The notes below the pieces were generated by a model. The model saw only the letters and a program-made list of their open reading frames with translations. It had not been told where the DNA came from and made no database searches. The position numbers and the translations under genes are program-made. 41,375 nt of DNA from Bacteroides muris (ex Afrizal et al. 2022) (GTDB lineage: Bacteria; Bacteroidota; Bacteroidia; Bacteroidales; Bacteroidaceae), in the NCBI RefSeq assembly GCF_004793475.1, contig NZ_SRYZ01000033.1, forward strand, positions 1-41,375. The letters are read 5' to 3'. Shown one piece after another: positions 26,633 through 34,901 of the stretch. Each line of letters begins with the position of its first letter. Positions within the stretch are counted from its first letter, which is position 1.

Positions 26633-28681
26633 TTATTTATTGACAGAAGGCAATGTAGAATAGTCCTTGCCATAACGCAACATCTGTTCCGCATAGCCTT
26701 CATCATAAGTCACTGTCACATCTGTTATAGTACCGTTGGCATCCGTCACCGCTTCATATTTCGGATTAACGAAACCCTTATACGGTGCAAGGTTCAACTT
26801 CTTGTAGCGTTCCAACACTTCGGCATGCAAGGCGGAATCGACCTTCACGGCATAGGCTTCCACCAAATCATGGGCGCCGGCATAGTCGCCGGTGGACTTG
26901 ATACGCTGTATTTCGGCAAGCAACCGGCCAAACAAGTCGCGCACTTTCTCATAATCGTTTATCACGACGTACGTCTTCCCATCCTTCTTCACTAACTCCA
27001 CAACCTTCTCCGCCGCACCTTTCTCATACACCCAGCGCGCTATGAGCTGACGGTTGCGCATGTGAGCTTCCTCTACATTGTTGCCCGGCTCGATACGTAC
27101 AAGCTGTGTCATCAGACCATTCATCAGATAGGTGTAGTATTGAGCCTTATAAGCGTCCGCACTTGGAGTAAGCCCCAGTTCCACCAGCTTCGGGTCGGCC
27201 ACGTAATAAAGTCCGAACAAGTCGGCGCGCGCCTCTTCGATGGTAGAGCCGTATGCCTTCAACGCATCCGGATCCACCCCCGGGAGCAGTTTACCGGAAC
27301 CATGCCCCAAACATTCGTGCAGGTCGGTATGCAGTTCGTCCGTCACATCCGCGTACCTATCAATCAGTTGAAGCTCTGCATCGCTATAGGCAAACTCCTC
27401 ATTGAAGCCATTGCCATGAGCCGCCTTGTTGTAAGCATCTGTAATGTTACCAATCGTAACGGACTTCGAGCCATGATGACTACGTATCCAGTTGGCATTG
27501 GGCAGGTTGATGCCGATAGCAGTTGCGGGATACAAGTCACCGGCCAGAATAGCCGCTGTGATTACCTTGGCAGACACACCTTTCACTTCTTCCTTCTTGA
27601 ACTGTCCGTCTACGGGTGAATGGTCTTCAAACCACTGTGCATTACTGCTTATCAACTCTGTACGCCGGGTAGCTTCCACGTCTTTAAAATTCACCAAAGA
27701 TTCCCAGCTCGCCTTCATGCCGAGGGGGTCACCGTAACTTTCGGTAAAACCGTTCACAAAATCAATGCGTGAGTTCAAATCCTTCACCCACAAGATGGCA
27801 TATTCATCGAATGTCTTCAAATCGCCGGTTTCATAGAATTCCACCAGCTTGGCTATTACCGCTTTCTGTCCGGGATTCTCGGCAACCCCTTCCGCCTTCT
27901 TCAGCCAGTAAACAATCTTTTCGAGTGCCTGCCCATACAAGCCGCCCACTTTCCAGACTTTCTCCCGAACCTTGCCATCCTCCTTCACCAAACGGCTGTT
28001 CAAACCATAGGAGACGGGAGTTTCATCCTGCGGATTCTTCAAGGCATTATAAAAATCTTCGGCTTCCTGCTGCGTCACGCCCTCGTAGTAATTACATGCG
28101 GAAGTCAACACCAAATCTTCGCCGGCAGCCTGGTTCACCCGTTTGGGCATCACTTCTGGGTCAAAAATAACGGGGAACACTTCCTCGCACAGTTGTTCCA
28201 CACTCTGTCCTTCGGCAAGCGGCAACGTAGCGGCATCCACACTCCGTATAGCCTGCCTGAAGAATTCGGGAGTGAATCCCGGTATGAACTTCTCGCTTCC
28301 ATAGTGATGATGAATGCCGTTGGAGAACCATACACGCTTCAGGTACACTTCCATGGCCTTGAAATCGGGAGTATTCTTATCTCCCTTATAGCCGGTATAG
28401 ACGGCTTCCAGCATCCGGCGAATAGTCAGGTTGTACTTGCCGTTCTGGTCGAAGAGAATGTCTCTGCCCTGCAAAGCGGCTTCCGTCAAATAATAAACCA
28501 GTTCTTTTTGTTTGAGGGACAAATCCTCAAAACCAGGTACGCGGTAACGTAAAATCTGTAAATCTGCAAATTGTTCCACTGTATAGTCAAATTTTTCTGC
28601 CTCGGCAGTTGTTTTCGGATTTCCGCCACAAGCCGTCAATAGAGAAAGGGCGGTCACCATAGAAATAAGTTGTTTCTTCAT
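26633..28681 (-). CDS. dipeptidyl peptidase III (family M49), lipoprotein
   Basis: A 682-residue zinc exopeptidase that removes dipeptides from the N-terminus of oligopeptides. The M49 signature is present as HECLGHGSGK (HExxxH, with Cys-Leu inside) followed by EEARADLFGLYYVAD, whose Glu is the third zinc ligand. I chose the ATG at 28681, which starts a lipoprotein signal (MKKQLISMVTALSLLTAC, Cys18); the frame's earlier ATG at 28741 would overlap a terminator hairpin. So the protein should be membrane-anchored in the periplasm or on the surface, unlike cytosolic eukaryotic DPP III. It is followed by the AlkD-like gene. Confidence 0.92.
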   Translation of the reverse strand: MKKQLISMVTALSLLTACGGNPKTTAEAEKFDYTVEQFADLQILRYRVPGFEDLSLKQKELVYYLTEAALQGRDILFDQNGKYNLTIRRMLEAVYTGYKGDKNTPDFKAMEVYLKRVWFSNGIHHHYGSEKFIPGFTPEFFRQAIRSVDAATLPLAEGQSVEQLCEEVFPVIFDPEVMPKRVNQAAGEDLVLTSACNYYEGVTQQEAEDFYNALKNPQDETPVSYGLNSRLVKEDGKVREKVWKVGGLYGQALEKIVYWLKKAEGVAENPGQKAVIAKLVEFYETGDLKTFDEYAILWVKDLNSRIDFVNGFTESYGDPLGMKASWESLVNFKDVEATRRTELISSNAQWFEDHSPVDGQFKKEEVKGVSAKVITAAILAGDLYPATAIGINLPNANWIRSHHGSKSVTIGNITDAYNKAAHGNGFNEEFAYSDAELQLIDRYADVTDELHTDLHECLGHGSGKLLPGVDPDALKAYGSTIEEARADLFGLYYVADPKLVELGLTPSADAYKAQYYTYLMNGLMTQLVRIEPGNNVEEAHMRNRQLIARWVYEKGAAEKVVELVKKDGKTYVVINDYEKVRDLFGRLLAEIQRIKSTGDYAGAHDLVEAYAVKVDSALHAEVLERYKKLNLAPYKGFVNPKYEAVTDANGTITDVTVTYDEGYAEQMLRYGKDYSTLPSVNK

Positions 28682-28720
28682 GTGTCGGGAGTAATGGATT
28701 GGTATTTCAAAAAAAGAAGA

Positions 28721-28762
28721 AAAGGAAGTATCCCGAAACAACTGCTCCGGGATATTTCCTTT
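28721..28762 (-). terminator. intrinsic terminator of the AraC-type gene
   Basis: The arms aaaggaagtatcccg (28721-28735) and cgggatatttccttt (28748-28762) pair at 14 of 15 positions. It lies between the AraC-type regulator stop (28785) and the DPP III start (28681); the A-rich flank gives a U-tract on the minus strand. Confidence 0.75.
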
Positions 28763-28784
28763 TTATTCATTCAGTCATACAGAA

Positions 28785-29258
28785 TTATTTTTTCTTAGCT
28801 TCTTTTTCTGCGTGTCTTTTACGATATCCATTAGGAGTTTCACCTACATTTTTATAAAAAGCGGCATAAAAGGACTGACGGTTGGCAAAGCCCACCATCG
28901 TACTGATTTCCTCTACATTCTTGTCAGCATATCTTTTGTCTGTCAACAAATGTTGTGCCTCTCTTACTCTATATTCATTCAGCAGGCAAGAGTAATTCAT
29001 GCCGAAGCGTGAATTCACCACCGCAGATAAATAGCGGGTATTGGTCTGCAATTCTTTCGCCAAATCCTTGGCGGAATAATCAGCATCTCTGTACTTCTTT
29101 TGTACAACAACGATATTCAAGATTTTGTCATACAGTTCATCTGCCAGTTCCGGCCTTATCAAAGAACGGTAGGCAGCATCCTTTTCTTTCTTTTCGCGCA
29201 GGTTGTAAGGACGTTTCTTCGTCTCTTTTTCCTGAACATTGTTTTCTAAATCACTCAT
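28785..29258 (-). CDS. AraC-type helix-turn-helix regulator
   Basis: A 157-residue protein. The first 50 residues are charged and low in complexity (KEKETKKRPYNLREKKEKDAAYR-like). Residues of about 55-150 form an AraC/XylS DNA-binding domain: SAKDLAKELQTNTRYLSAVVNSRFGMNYSCLL, then VEEISTMVGFANRQSFYAAFYKNVGETPNGYRK, the usual second helix-turn-helix. No ligand-binding domain precedes it, so it may work as a small, stand-alone regulator or part of a two-component relay. Its target is unknown; DPP III downstream is separated by a terminator. Confidence 0.85.
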   Translation of the reverse strand: MSDLENNVQEKETKKRPYNLREKKEKDAAYRSLIRPELADELYDKILNIVVVQKKYRDADYSAKDLAKELQTNTRYLSAVVNSRFGMNYSCLLNEYRVREAQHLLTDKRYADKNVEEISTMVGFANRQSFYAAFYKNVGETPNGYRKRHAEKEAKKK

Positions 29259-29481
29259 TGAATTAACTGGTTAGGGTTGTTCTTAAATCGGAGCATCCAA
29301 AGGGAGAGCCCCTTTAGATTTTACAAAAGTCAGACATTTTTTTTTTATATACAACTTTTCCCTATATATTTTTGATAAAAAGACAACAAAAAAGGTTGAA
29401 AAGTAGGGGAATTCGGGTACCAATAAGATACTTTAACCTTTAACGGAAACTCATACGATGCGAAATCTTGATGGCCTTTCA

Positions 29482-29514
29482 TTTGTAGTATATGCAATAA
29501 TAAACGTACCTTTG
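29482..29514 (+). promoter_or_regulatory. Bacteroides-type promoter of recQ
   Basis: TTTG (29482-29485), 21 bases, then TACCTTTG (29507-29514) matches the consensus. Transcription would start near 29521, about 20 bases before the recQ ATG. Confidence 0.7.
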
Positions 29515-29540
29515 CCGAAAGAAATCCATACTTCCAAATT

Positions 29541-31352
29541 ATGCTGCAAACGCTCAAGACATATTTCGGTTACGACAGTTTCCGCCCCTTGCAAGAAGAC
29601 ATCATACGCCATCTGATGGAGCGTAAAGATGCACTGGTACTGATGCCGACAGGAGGCGGAAAATCTATCTGCTACCAACTTCCCGCCCTGTTGAGTGAAG
29701 GCACGGCGGTGGTGGTTTCTCCGCTCATCTCCTTGATGAAGGACCAGGTGGAAACGCTCTGTGCAAACGGCATCGCCGCCGGTGCGCTGAACAGCAATAA
29801 TAATGAAACGGAGAATGCTTCACTACGGCGTGCATGCATGGAAGGCAAGCTGAAACTGCTGTATATTTCTCCCGAAAAGTTACTGGCGGAAGCCAACTAC
29901 CTGTTGAGGGACATGCACATTTCCCTATTCGCCATCGACGAGGCGCATTGCATCTCGCAATGGGGGCACGATTTCCGGCCGGAATATACGCAGATGGGCA
30001 TCCTTCACCAACTGTTTCCCCGGGTTCCCATCATCGCACTTACTGCCACGGCCGACAAAATAACCCGTGAGGATATTATCAAGCAGCTACACCTGAACCA
30101 GCCCGGAATTTTCATTTCATCCTTCGACCGTCCCAACCTGAGCCTCACCGTGAAAAGAGGTTACCGGCAGAAGGAAAAGAGCAAGGCCATCCTCGACTTC
30201 ATCGACCGCCATCCGGGAGAGAGCGGCATCATTTACTGTATGAGCCGCAGCAAGACCGAAACAGTGGCGCAGATGCTTCAGAGACAAGGGATAAGGTCGG
30301 CAGTCTATCATGCAGGGCTCTCGCCGGCGCGAAGAGACGAAGCACAAGACGACTTCATCAACGACCGCGTGCAAGTGGTATGCGCCACCATCGCCTTCGG
30401 AATGGGAATTGACAAAAGCAATGTGCGCTGGGTGATTCATTACAATTTGCCCAAAAGCATTGAAAGTTTCTATCAGGAGATAGGCCGTGCCGGACGAGAC
30501 GGGATGCCCAGTGACACCCTTTTGTTCTATTCACTGGCCGACCTCATTCTGCTCACCAAATTCGCAACGGACAGCGGACAGCAAAGCATCAACCTGGAGA
30601 AGCTGCAACGCATGCAGCAATATGCGGAGGCAGATATATGCCGCCGCCGCATCCTGCTAAGCTATTTCGGCGAAAACACTGCCTGCGACTGTGGAAACTG
30701 TGATGTATGCAAAAATCCTCCCGAACGTTTCGACGGTACAATAATCGTACAAAAGGCACTCAGTGCAATAGCGCGTTCCGAGCAGCAGATCGGGACCGGC
30801 ATCTTAGTGGACATCCTCCGAGGAAACATGAGTGCCGAAGTTACGGAAAGAGGATATCATCGACTTAAGACCTTTGGAGCCGGGCGTGATGTACCCGCCG
30901 GAGATTGGCATGACTACCTGCTGCAAATGTTGCAACTCGGCTATTTCGAAATGGCCTACAATGAAAACAACCATCTGAAAATTACTCAAAGCGGAACAGA
31001 TGTCTTGTTTGGCAGAGCACGCGCCCGGCTTGTCATCATCCGCCGCGACGAAGCCGTACAAGCAGCCAAAGGGCGCAAGCGCAAGGCTGCAGTGCCGGCC
31101 CGAGAATTGCCCTTGGGACTACCCAATGCAGAAAGCGGGGAACTGTTCGAGGCCTTGCGCGCTCTGCGCAAACGCCTTGCCGACCAGGAAGCACTCCCTG
31201 CCTATATCGTACTGTCCGACAAAGTGCTCCACCTACTCAGCACCTCCCGCCCCACCACCATAGAAGAATTTGGCAATATCAGCGGTATCGGTGAATATAA
31301 GAAGAAGAAATACGGAAAAGAGTTTGTGGAGCTGATACGGGAATATAGTTGA
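29541..31352 (+). CDS. recQ: ATP-dependent DNA helicase RecQ
   Basis: A 603-residue 3'-5' helicase acting in recombination and fork repair. Motifs in order are FRPLQEDIIRHLMERKDALVLMPTGGGKSICYQLPAL (Walker A), AIDEAHCISQWGHDFRPEY (DEAH box and aromatic-rich loop), ALTATAD, and GIIYCMSRSKTE. Next come VCATIAFGMGIDKSNVRWVIHYNLPKSIESFYQEIGRAGRDG, a zinc region with four cysteines (CRRRILLSYFGENTACDCGNCDVC), a winged helix, and an HRDC domain at the C-terminus (LRALRKRLADQEALPAYIVLSDKVL). The length is typical. It converges with the TPR gene, with only 3 bases between the stops. Confidence 0.98.
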   Translation: MLQTLKTYFGYDSFRPLQEDIIRHLMERKDALVLMPTGGGKSICYQLPALLSEGTAVVVSPLISLMKDQVETLCANGIAAGALNSNNNETENASLRRACMEGKLKLLYISPEKLLAEANYLLRDMHISLFAIDEAHCISQWGHDFRPEYTQMGILHQLFPRVPIIALTATADKITREDIIKQLHLNQPGIFISSFDRPNLSLTVKRGYRQKEKSKAILDFIDRHPGESGIIYCMSRSKTETVAQMLQRQGIRSAVYHAGLSPARRDEAQDDFINDRVQVVCATIAFGMGIDKSNVRWVIHYNLPKSIESFYQEIGRAGRDGMPSDTLLFYSLADLILLTKFATDSGQQSINLEKLQRMQQYAEADICRRRILLSYFGENTACDCGNCDVCKNPPERFDGTIIVQKALSAIARSEQQIGTGILVDILRGNMSAEVTERGYHRLKTFGAGRDVPAGDWHDYLLQMLQLGYFEMAYNENNHLKITQSGTDVLFGRARARLVIIRRDEAVQAAKGRKRKAAVPARELPLGLPNAESGELFEALRALRKRLADQEALPAYIVLSDKVLHLLSTSRPTTIEEFGNISGIGEYKKKKYGKEFVELIREYS

Positions 31353-31355
31353 ATA

Positions 31356-32207
31356 TTATTTACACTGCAACAGCAGTTCCCTGAGTTCACCTTGTGGCAC
31401 GCCAAGCGAAATGGCTTTTTCGAAGTCACGTTTTGCCAACTCCTTTTTCTTTTGGGAAAGATAAATTTGTCCCCGTATCAAGTAGGCTTCCGTTTGTGAA
31501 GAATCCAGCTTAATAGCTTCTTCCAAGTCCATCATGGCCAGGTCTACATGTTTCATATCCTGCTCCACACCCGCACGTGCCACGTAAAGTACGGCATATT
31601 GACGGGTAGTCAGCCGGGTAGCTTCTCCTCCTTTTTCTGCAATCATGGCATTCAATATCGAAAGCGCCGCTTCGTATTTGCCTTCCTTCTGCTCCAGTGT
31701 AGCCAACCCCAGACGGCCATTGTAGCTCCGGGGGGCAAGTTTCAGCAGACGTTCATAATCAGACTTTGCAAAATTATAGTTGCGCTGCCGCATATGGATA
31801 TAGGCACGCATCAGCAAGGCTTCCTGATTGTCGCTCTCCAGGTCCAGCACCAAAGAGTAGTCTATCCGCGCCAAATCATCCTTCCCCAACTCAAGATAAA
31901 GAGCGGCACGGTTCATCAGGGCAGGTATGGCACGCGGAGCAATGTTCAATGCCAGCGTATACGAGTCGAGGGCCTGCTCATACCGGTGCTGCCGATACTG
32001 TATCGTGCCCAGGTTGGAGAACAGCAAAGCGTTATGAGGGTTGGCGGGCTCCATCTTCAGGGCTTGTTCAATGTATTTTTCGGCCAACGACAAGCTATCC
32101 TGCTCCGTGGCTGCAACCGCACGTTCGCTCAGTTCCTGATAGGTTTGTGAAAAGGCAGGAAACATCGTGGCTCCACACAAAAGGAAAGAAAAAATAAATT
32201 TCTTCAT
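31356..32207 (-). CDS. secreted tetratricopeptide-repeat protein
   Basis: A 283-residue protein with a signal peptide (MKKFIFSFLLCGATMFPAFS, cleaved before QTYQ). About seven TPR motifs follow, for example NPHNALLFSNLGTIQYRQHRYEQAL, AIPALMNRAALYLELGKDDLARIDY and TEAYLIRGQIYLSQKKKELAKRDF. TPR proteins are protein-binding scaffolds; the partner cannot be inferred. It starts 14 bases after the cysK stop, so it is probably in the cysK operon. Confidence 0.88.
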   Translation of the reverse strand: MKKFIFSFLLCGATMFPAFSQTYQELSERAVAATEQDSLSLAEKYIEQALKMEPANPHNALLFSNLGTIQYRQHRYEQALDSYTLALNIAPRAIPALMNRAALYLELGKDDLARIDYSLVLDLESDNQEALLMRAYIHMRQRNYNFAKSDYERLLKLAPRSYNGRLGLATLEQKEGKYEAALSILNAMIAEKGGEATRLTTRQYAVLYVARAGVEQDMKHVDLAMMDLEEAIKLDSSQTEAYLIRGQIYLSQKKKELAKRDFEKAISLGVPQGELRELLLQCK

Positions 32208-32221
32208 GTAATATTCAGTAT

Positions 32222-33172
32222 TTATTCCAAAGGATAGGTATCGAAAGCAAACAGTTCTGTTGACAAATAGCGTTCCCCCGTATCGGGCAGTAGGGCAACA
32301 ATCATTTTATCCGCAAATTCAGGGCGTTCGGCCAGCAGCCGTGCCGCATATACCGCCGCACCGGATGAGATGCCGGCCAGCAAGCCTTCCGTAGAAGCCA
32401 GCTCTCGTCCTCCACGAATAGCCTCGTCATCGGGCACCGGAATAACCTCGTCTACTACAGAAGCATCATAAATGGAAGGAATAAAATTGGCCCCGATTCC
32501 CTGGATGCGGTGCGGTGCGTCTTCCCCTCCTTCCAGAACCGGAGAGGAGGCCGGTTCTACAGCCACAACATAGATATTCGGATTATGTTTCTTCAAGGCA
32601 CGCGCCACTCCACAGACCGTGCCGCCCGTGCCCACACCGGCAACAAAAACAGCAACCCTGCCATCCGTGTCCGTCCAGATTTCTTCTCCCGTAGTATGTT
32701 CATGAGTCTTGGCATTGGAGGGATTCTCAAACTGCTGCAGAATAACCGCACCGGGTATCGCGTCGCGCAGCTCTTTCGCTTTGGCAATGGAGCCTGCCAT
32801 ACCTGCCAGCCCGTCGGTCAGTACAATCTCCGCACCCAGGGCTTTCAGCAGATTACGGCGTTCCACACTCATGGTCTCCGGCATGGTCAATATCAAATGA
32901 TATCCTTTGATGGTTGCCACCATCGCCAGTCCCACGCCGGTATTGCCGCTGGTAGGTTCAATAATCGTGGCTCCGGGTTTCAGGGCTCCGCGTGCCTCGG
33001 CATCCTCAATCATGGCAAATGCCACACGGTCCTTCACGCTTCCCGCCGGATTAAAAGATTCCAGTTTTGCCACTATGTTTCTTTTCAATCCGCATTTACG
33101 GCTGTATTCAGCCAATTCCATCAAAGGAGTATGCCCAATCAACTCCGTCAGGTTCTTTGCAATTTTCGCCAT
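32222..33172 (-). CDS. cysK: cysteine synthase (O-acetylserine sulfhydrylase)
   Basis: A 316-residue pyridoxal-phosphate enzyme making cysteine from O-acetylserine and sulfide. Lys47 in NPAGSVKDR is the Schiff-base lysine; PTSGNTGVGLAMVA and GTGGTVCGVARAL bind substrate and cofactor phosphate. I chose the ATG at 33172 (MAKIAKNLTELIGHTP). A frame from 33250 would begin upstream of the -7 box at 33231-33238 and add an unlikely 26 residues. Followed by the TPR gene. Confidence 0.95.
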   Translation of the reverse strand: MAKIAKNLTELIGHTPLMELAEYSRKCGLKRNIVAKLESFNPAGSVKDRVAFAMIEDAEARGALKPGATIIEPTSGNTGVGLAMVATIKGYHLILTMPETMSVERRNLLKALGAEIVLTDGLAGMAGSIAKAKELRDAIPGAVILQQFENPSNAKTHEHTTGEEIWTDTDGRVAVFVAGVGTGGTVCGVARALKKHNPNIYVVAVEPASSPVLEGGEDAPHRIQGIGANFIPSIYDASVVDEVIPVPDDEAIRGGRELASTEGLLAGISSGAAVYAARLLAERPEFADKMIVALLPDTGERYLSTELFAFDTYPLE

Positions 33173-33230
33173 AATCTCATTGTCTAATACATTCTTCCCG
33201 TACACACTTATTGTAACATGGATATGCTGA

Positions 33231-33238
33231 CAAAGATA
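33231..33238 (-). promoter_or_regulatory. -7 box of cysK
   Basis: The minus strand reads TATCTTTG, about 59 bases before the cysK ATG at 33172. There is no good TTTG at -33. The palindrome array at 33414-33541 lies about 180 bases upstream; between the two (33251-33413) I see nothing else of note. Confidence 0.5.
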
Positions 33239-33413
33239 TGCAAATTCCAAGAAATAAACCGCGCGGGAAAGGAAAGATTATGCCGGCATCCATCAAAGCT
33301 TAACACGAATAAAGAGGATGAAAGGATATGAAACGATTGGAGAAGGAAGAATGGGAAGGAAGAATCATATCTGACAATCAGCGACTTCCCACTGCAAAGA
33401 TGATGCACGCTTT

Positions 33414-33541
33414 TTGCAGTAGTACTGCAAACAAGTTGCAGCGTTACTGCAAATAGGCTTGCAGTGATACTGCAATTGCTTTGCAGCGCGACTGCAACTG
33501 CTTTGCAGTGACACTGCAAAAGGTTTGCAGAACTACTGCAG
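33414..33541 (+). repeat. 22-bp-period array of TTGCAG..ACTGCAA palindromes
   Basis: Six 17-base units of the form TTGCAGnnnnACTGCAA start at 33414, 33436, 33459, 33481, 33503 and 33525, so the period is 22, 23, 22, 22, 22. Spacers are 5-6 bases. The inner four bases vary (tagt, cgtt, tgat, cgcg, tgac, aact) while the arms stay fixed; the last unit ends ACTGCAG. A stray half unit actgcaa lies at 33391-33397, out of phase. The array is between the leuB 3' end and the cysK promoter. Confidence 0.92.
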
Positions 33542-33580
33542 CGGGAAGTTACCGATCAGAACAGTAATGGGATAGCGGCA

Positions 33581-34642
33581 TCAAGACTTCTTAAGATAGT
33601 CTACAATCCACGCGCCCACTTCCTTGGTACCGTATTTGTCGCCACCTTCTACTTGAATCTCCGGTGTACGTACATTCGCATCGAGTGAAGCATCCACTGC
33701 CTTACGGATCAATGCCCCTTCCTCTTTCAGGTCGAAGTATTCGAAAAGCATGGCTACGGACAAAATCTGCGCCAGCGGATTGGCTATATTCAAGCCTTTC
33801 GCCTGAGGCCAGGAGCCGTGGATGGGTTCGAATACCGGCGTGCTCTCTCCCGTAGAAGCGGAGGGCAGCAATCCCATAGAGCCACTGATGCAGGAACCCT
33901 CGTCCGTCAAAATATCACCAAACGTATTTTCCGTAACCATTACGTCAAAGAACTTCGGCTCCTGAATCATCTTCATGGCGGCGTTGTCCACAAACATATA
34001 GTCGGTGGTCACTTCAGGGTATTGCGGCGCCATCTCCCGGGCAATCTGTCTCCAAAGACGGGAAGAGGCAAGCACGTTGGCTTTATCCACCACCGTAAGG
34101 TGTTTGTTCCGCTTCATGGCATATTCAAATCCGACTTTCAGGATACGTTCAATCTCCGGACGGGTGTACATGTTCGTATCATACGCCTTGTCGTTGTCCT
34201 GGTATTTCTCACCGAAGTACATGCCACCGGTCAGTTCGCGGATGCAAAGGAAATCGGCACCATCCACCAGCTCCGCACGAAGGGGAGACTTATGGAGCAG
34301 ACATTTGAAGGTCTGCACGGGGCGGATGTTGGCAAACAGTCCCAGTTTCTTGCGCATAGCCAGCAAGCCCTGCTCGGGACGCACTTTGGCAGTAGGGTCA
34401 TTGTCGAATTTCGGGTCACCTACGGCAGAGAACAGTACGGCATCCGCATTCTTACAAGCCTCATAAGTGGCTTCGGGAAAAGGGTCGCCCGTCTTGTCTA
34501 TCGCGTCCGCACCGCAGATGGCATGTTCATAGTTTACTTTGTGTCCGAACTTCTCACACACGGCGGTCATCACGTCCACGCCTACGACGGAGATTTCGGG
34601 GCCGATACCGTCACCGGCCAATACTGCAATTTTAAAATCCAT
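33581..34642 (-). CDS. leuB: 3-isopropylmalate dehydrogenase
   Basis: A 353-residue NAD-dependent beta-decarboxylating dehydrogenase of the leucine pathway. Motifs are [14 protein letters not shown] at the start, the [21 protein letters not shown] substrate loop (arginines), [11 protein letters not shown], the NAD/substrate part [14 protein letters not shown], and [28 protein letters not shown]. Full length. It is the last gene of the leu/cimA operon and starts 4 bases after the small membrane protein stop. It may also oxidise 3-methylmalate to 2-oxobutyrate if the citramalate route runs. Its end is followed after 39 bases by the palindrome array rather than by an obvious U-tract terminator. 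Confidence 0.97.
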   Translation of the reverse strand: MDFKIAVLAGDGIGPEISVVGVDVMTAVCEKFGHKVNYEHAICGADAIDKTGDPFPEATYEACKNADAVLFSAVGDPKFDNDPTAKVRPEQGLLAMRKKLGLFANIRPVQTFKCLLHKSPLRAELVDGADFLCIRELTGGMYFGEKYQDNDKAYDTNMYTRPEIERILKVGFEYAMKRNKHLTVVDKANVLASSRLWRQIAREMAPQYPEVTTDYMFVDNAAMKMIQEPKFFDVMVTENTFGDILTDEGSCISGSMGLLPSASTGESTPVFEPIHGSWPQAKGLNIANPLAQILSVAMLFEYFDLKEEGALIRKAVDASLDANVRTPEIQVEGGDKYGTKEVGAWIVDYLKKS

Positions 34643-34646
34643 TGTT

Positions 34647-34898
34647 TTATTTATTATTTAAAAGTTCATCTATCTTCTTTTTGTTTGCAAGATTCTTGCG
34701 GCGATACCGGTCACCCCACACAAAACCTGCCGTCAATATGAGGGTATTGATGGCTGACATAAGATACTCGTCCGCATCCAACTCGCCGCTCCACCAACGC
34801 AGAAAGAGGTTGAAAGCAAAAAGCAAGCCTGCATACAACGCATAGCATACATAAGGATGCCTCTCAAAAAACGATTTCTTTTTCTCCATGAGATTCAT
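34647..34898 (-). CDS. small two-span membrane protein in the leu operon
   Basis: An 83-residue protein with two hydrophobic spans ([20 protein letters not shown] at about 14-33 and [17 protein letters not shown] at about 46-62) and a basic tail ([12 protein letters not shown]). It lies 3 bases after cimA and 4 before leuB, so it is co-translated with them. An ATG three codons in (34889, [12 protein letters not shown]) is an alternative start. It could be a transporter accessory or assembly factor; I do not know a family. Confidence 0.75.
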   Translation of the reverse strand: MNLMEKKKSFFERHPYVCYALYAGLLFAFNLFLRWWSGELDADEYLMSAINTLILTAGFVWGDRYRRKNLANKKKIDELLNNK

Positions 34899-34901
34899 TT
34901 C

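Noticed and set aside
28681..28741. Longer start of dipeptidyl peptidase III at 28741
   Set aside because: It would read through a terminator hairpin and hide the clear lipoprotein signal that begins at 28681.
33414..33541. Possible CRISPR array
   Set aside because: The units are 17-base palindromes with only 5-6 bases between them, too short for spacers, and no cas gene is near.
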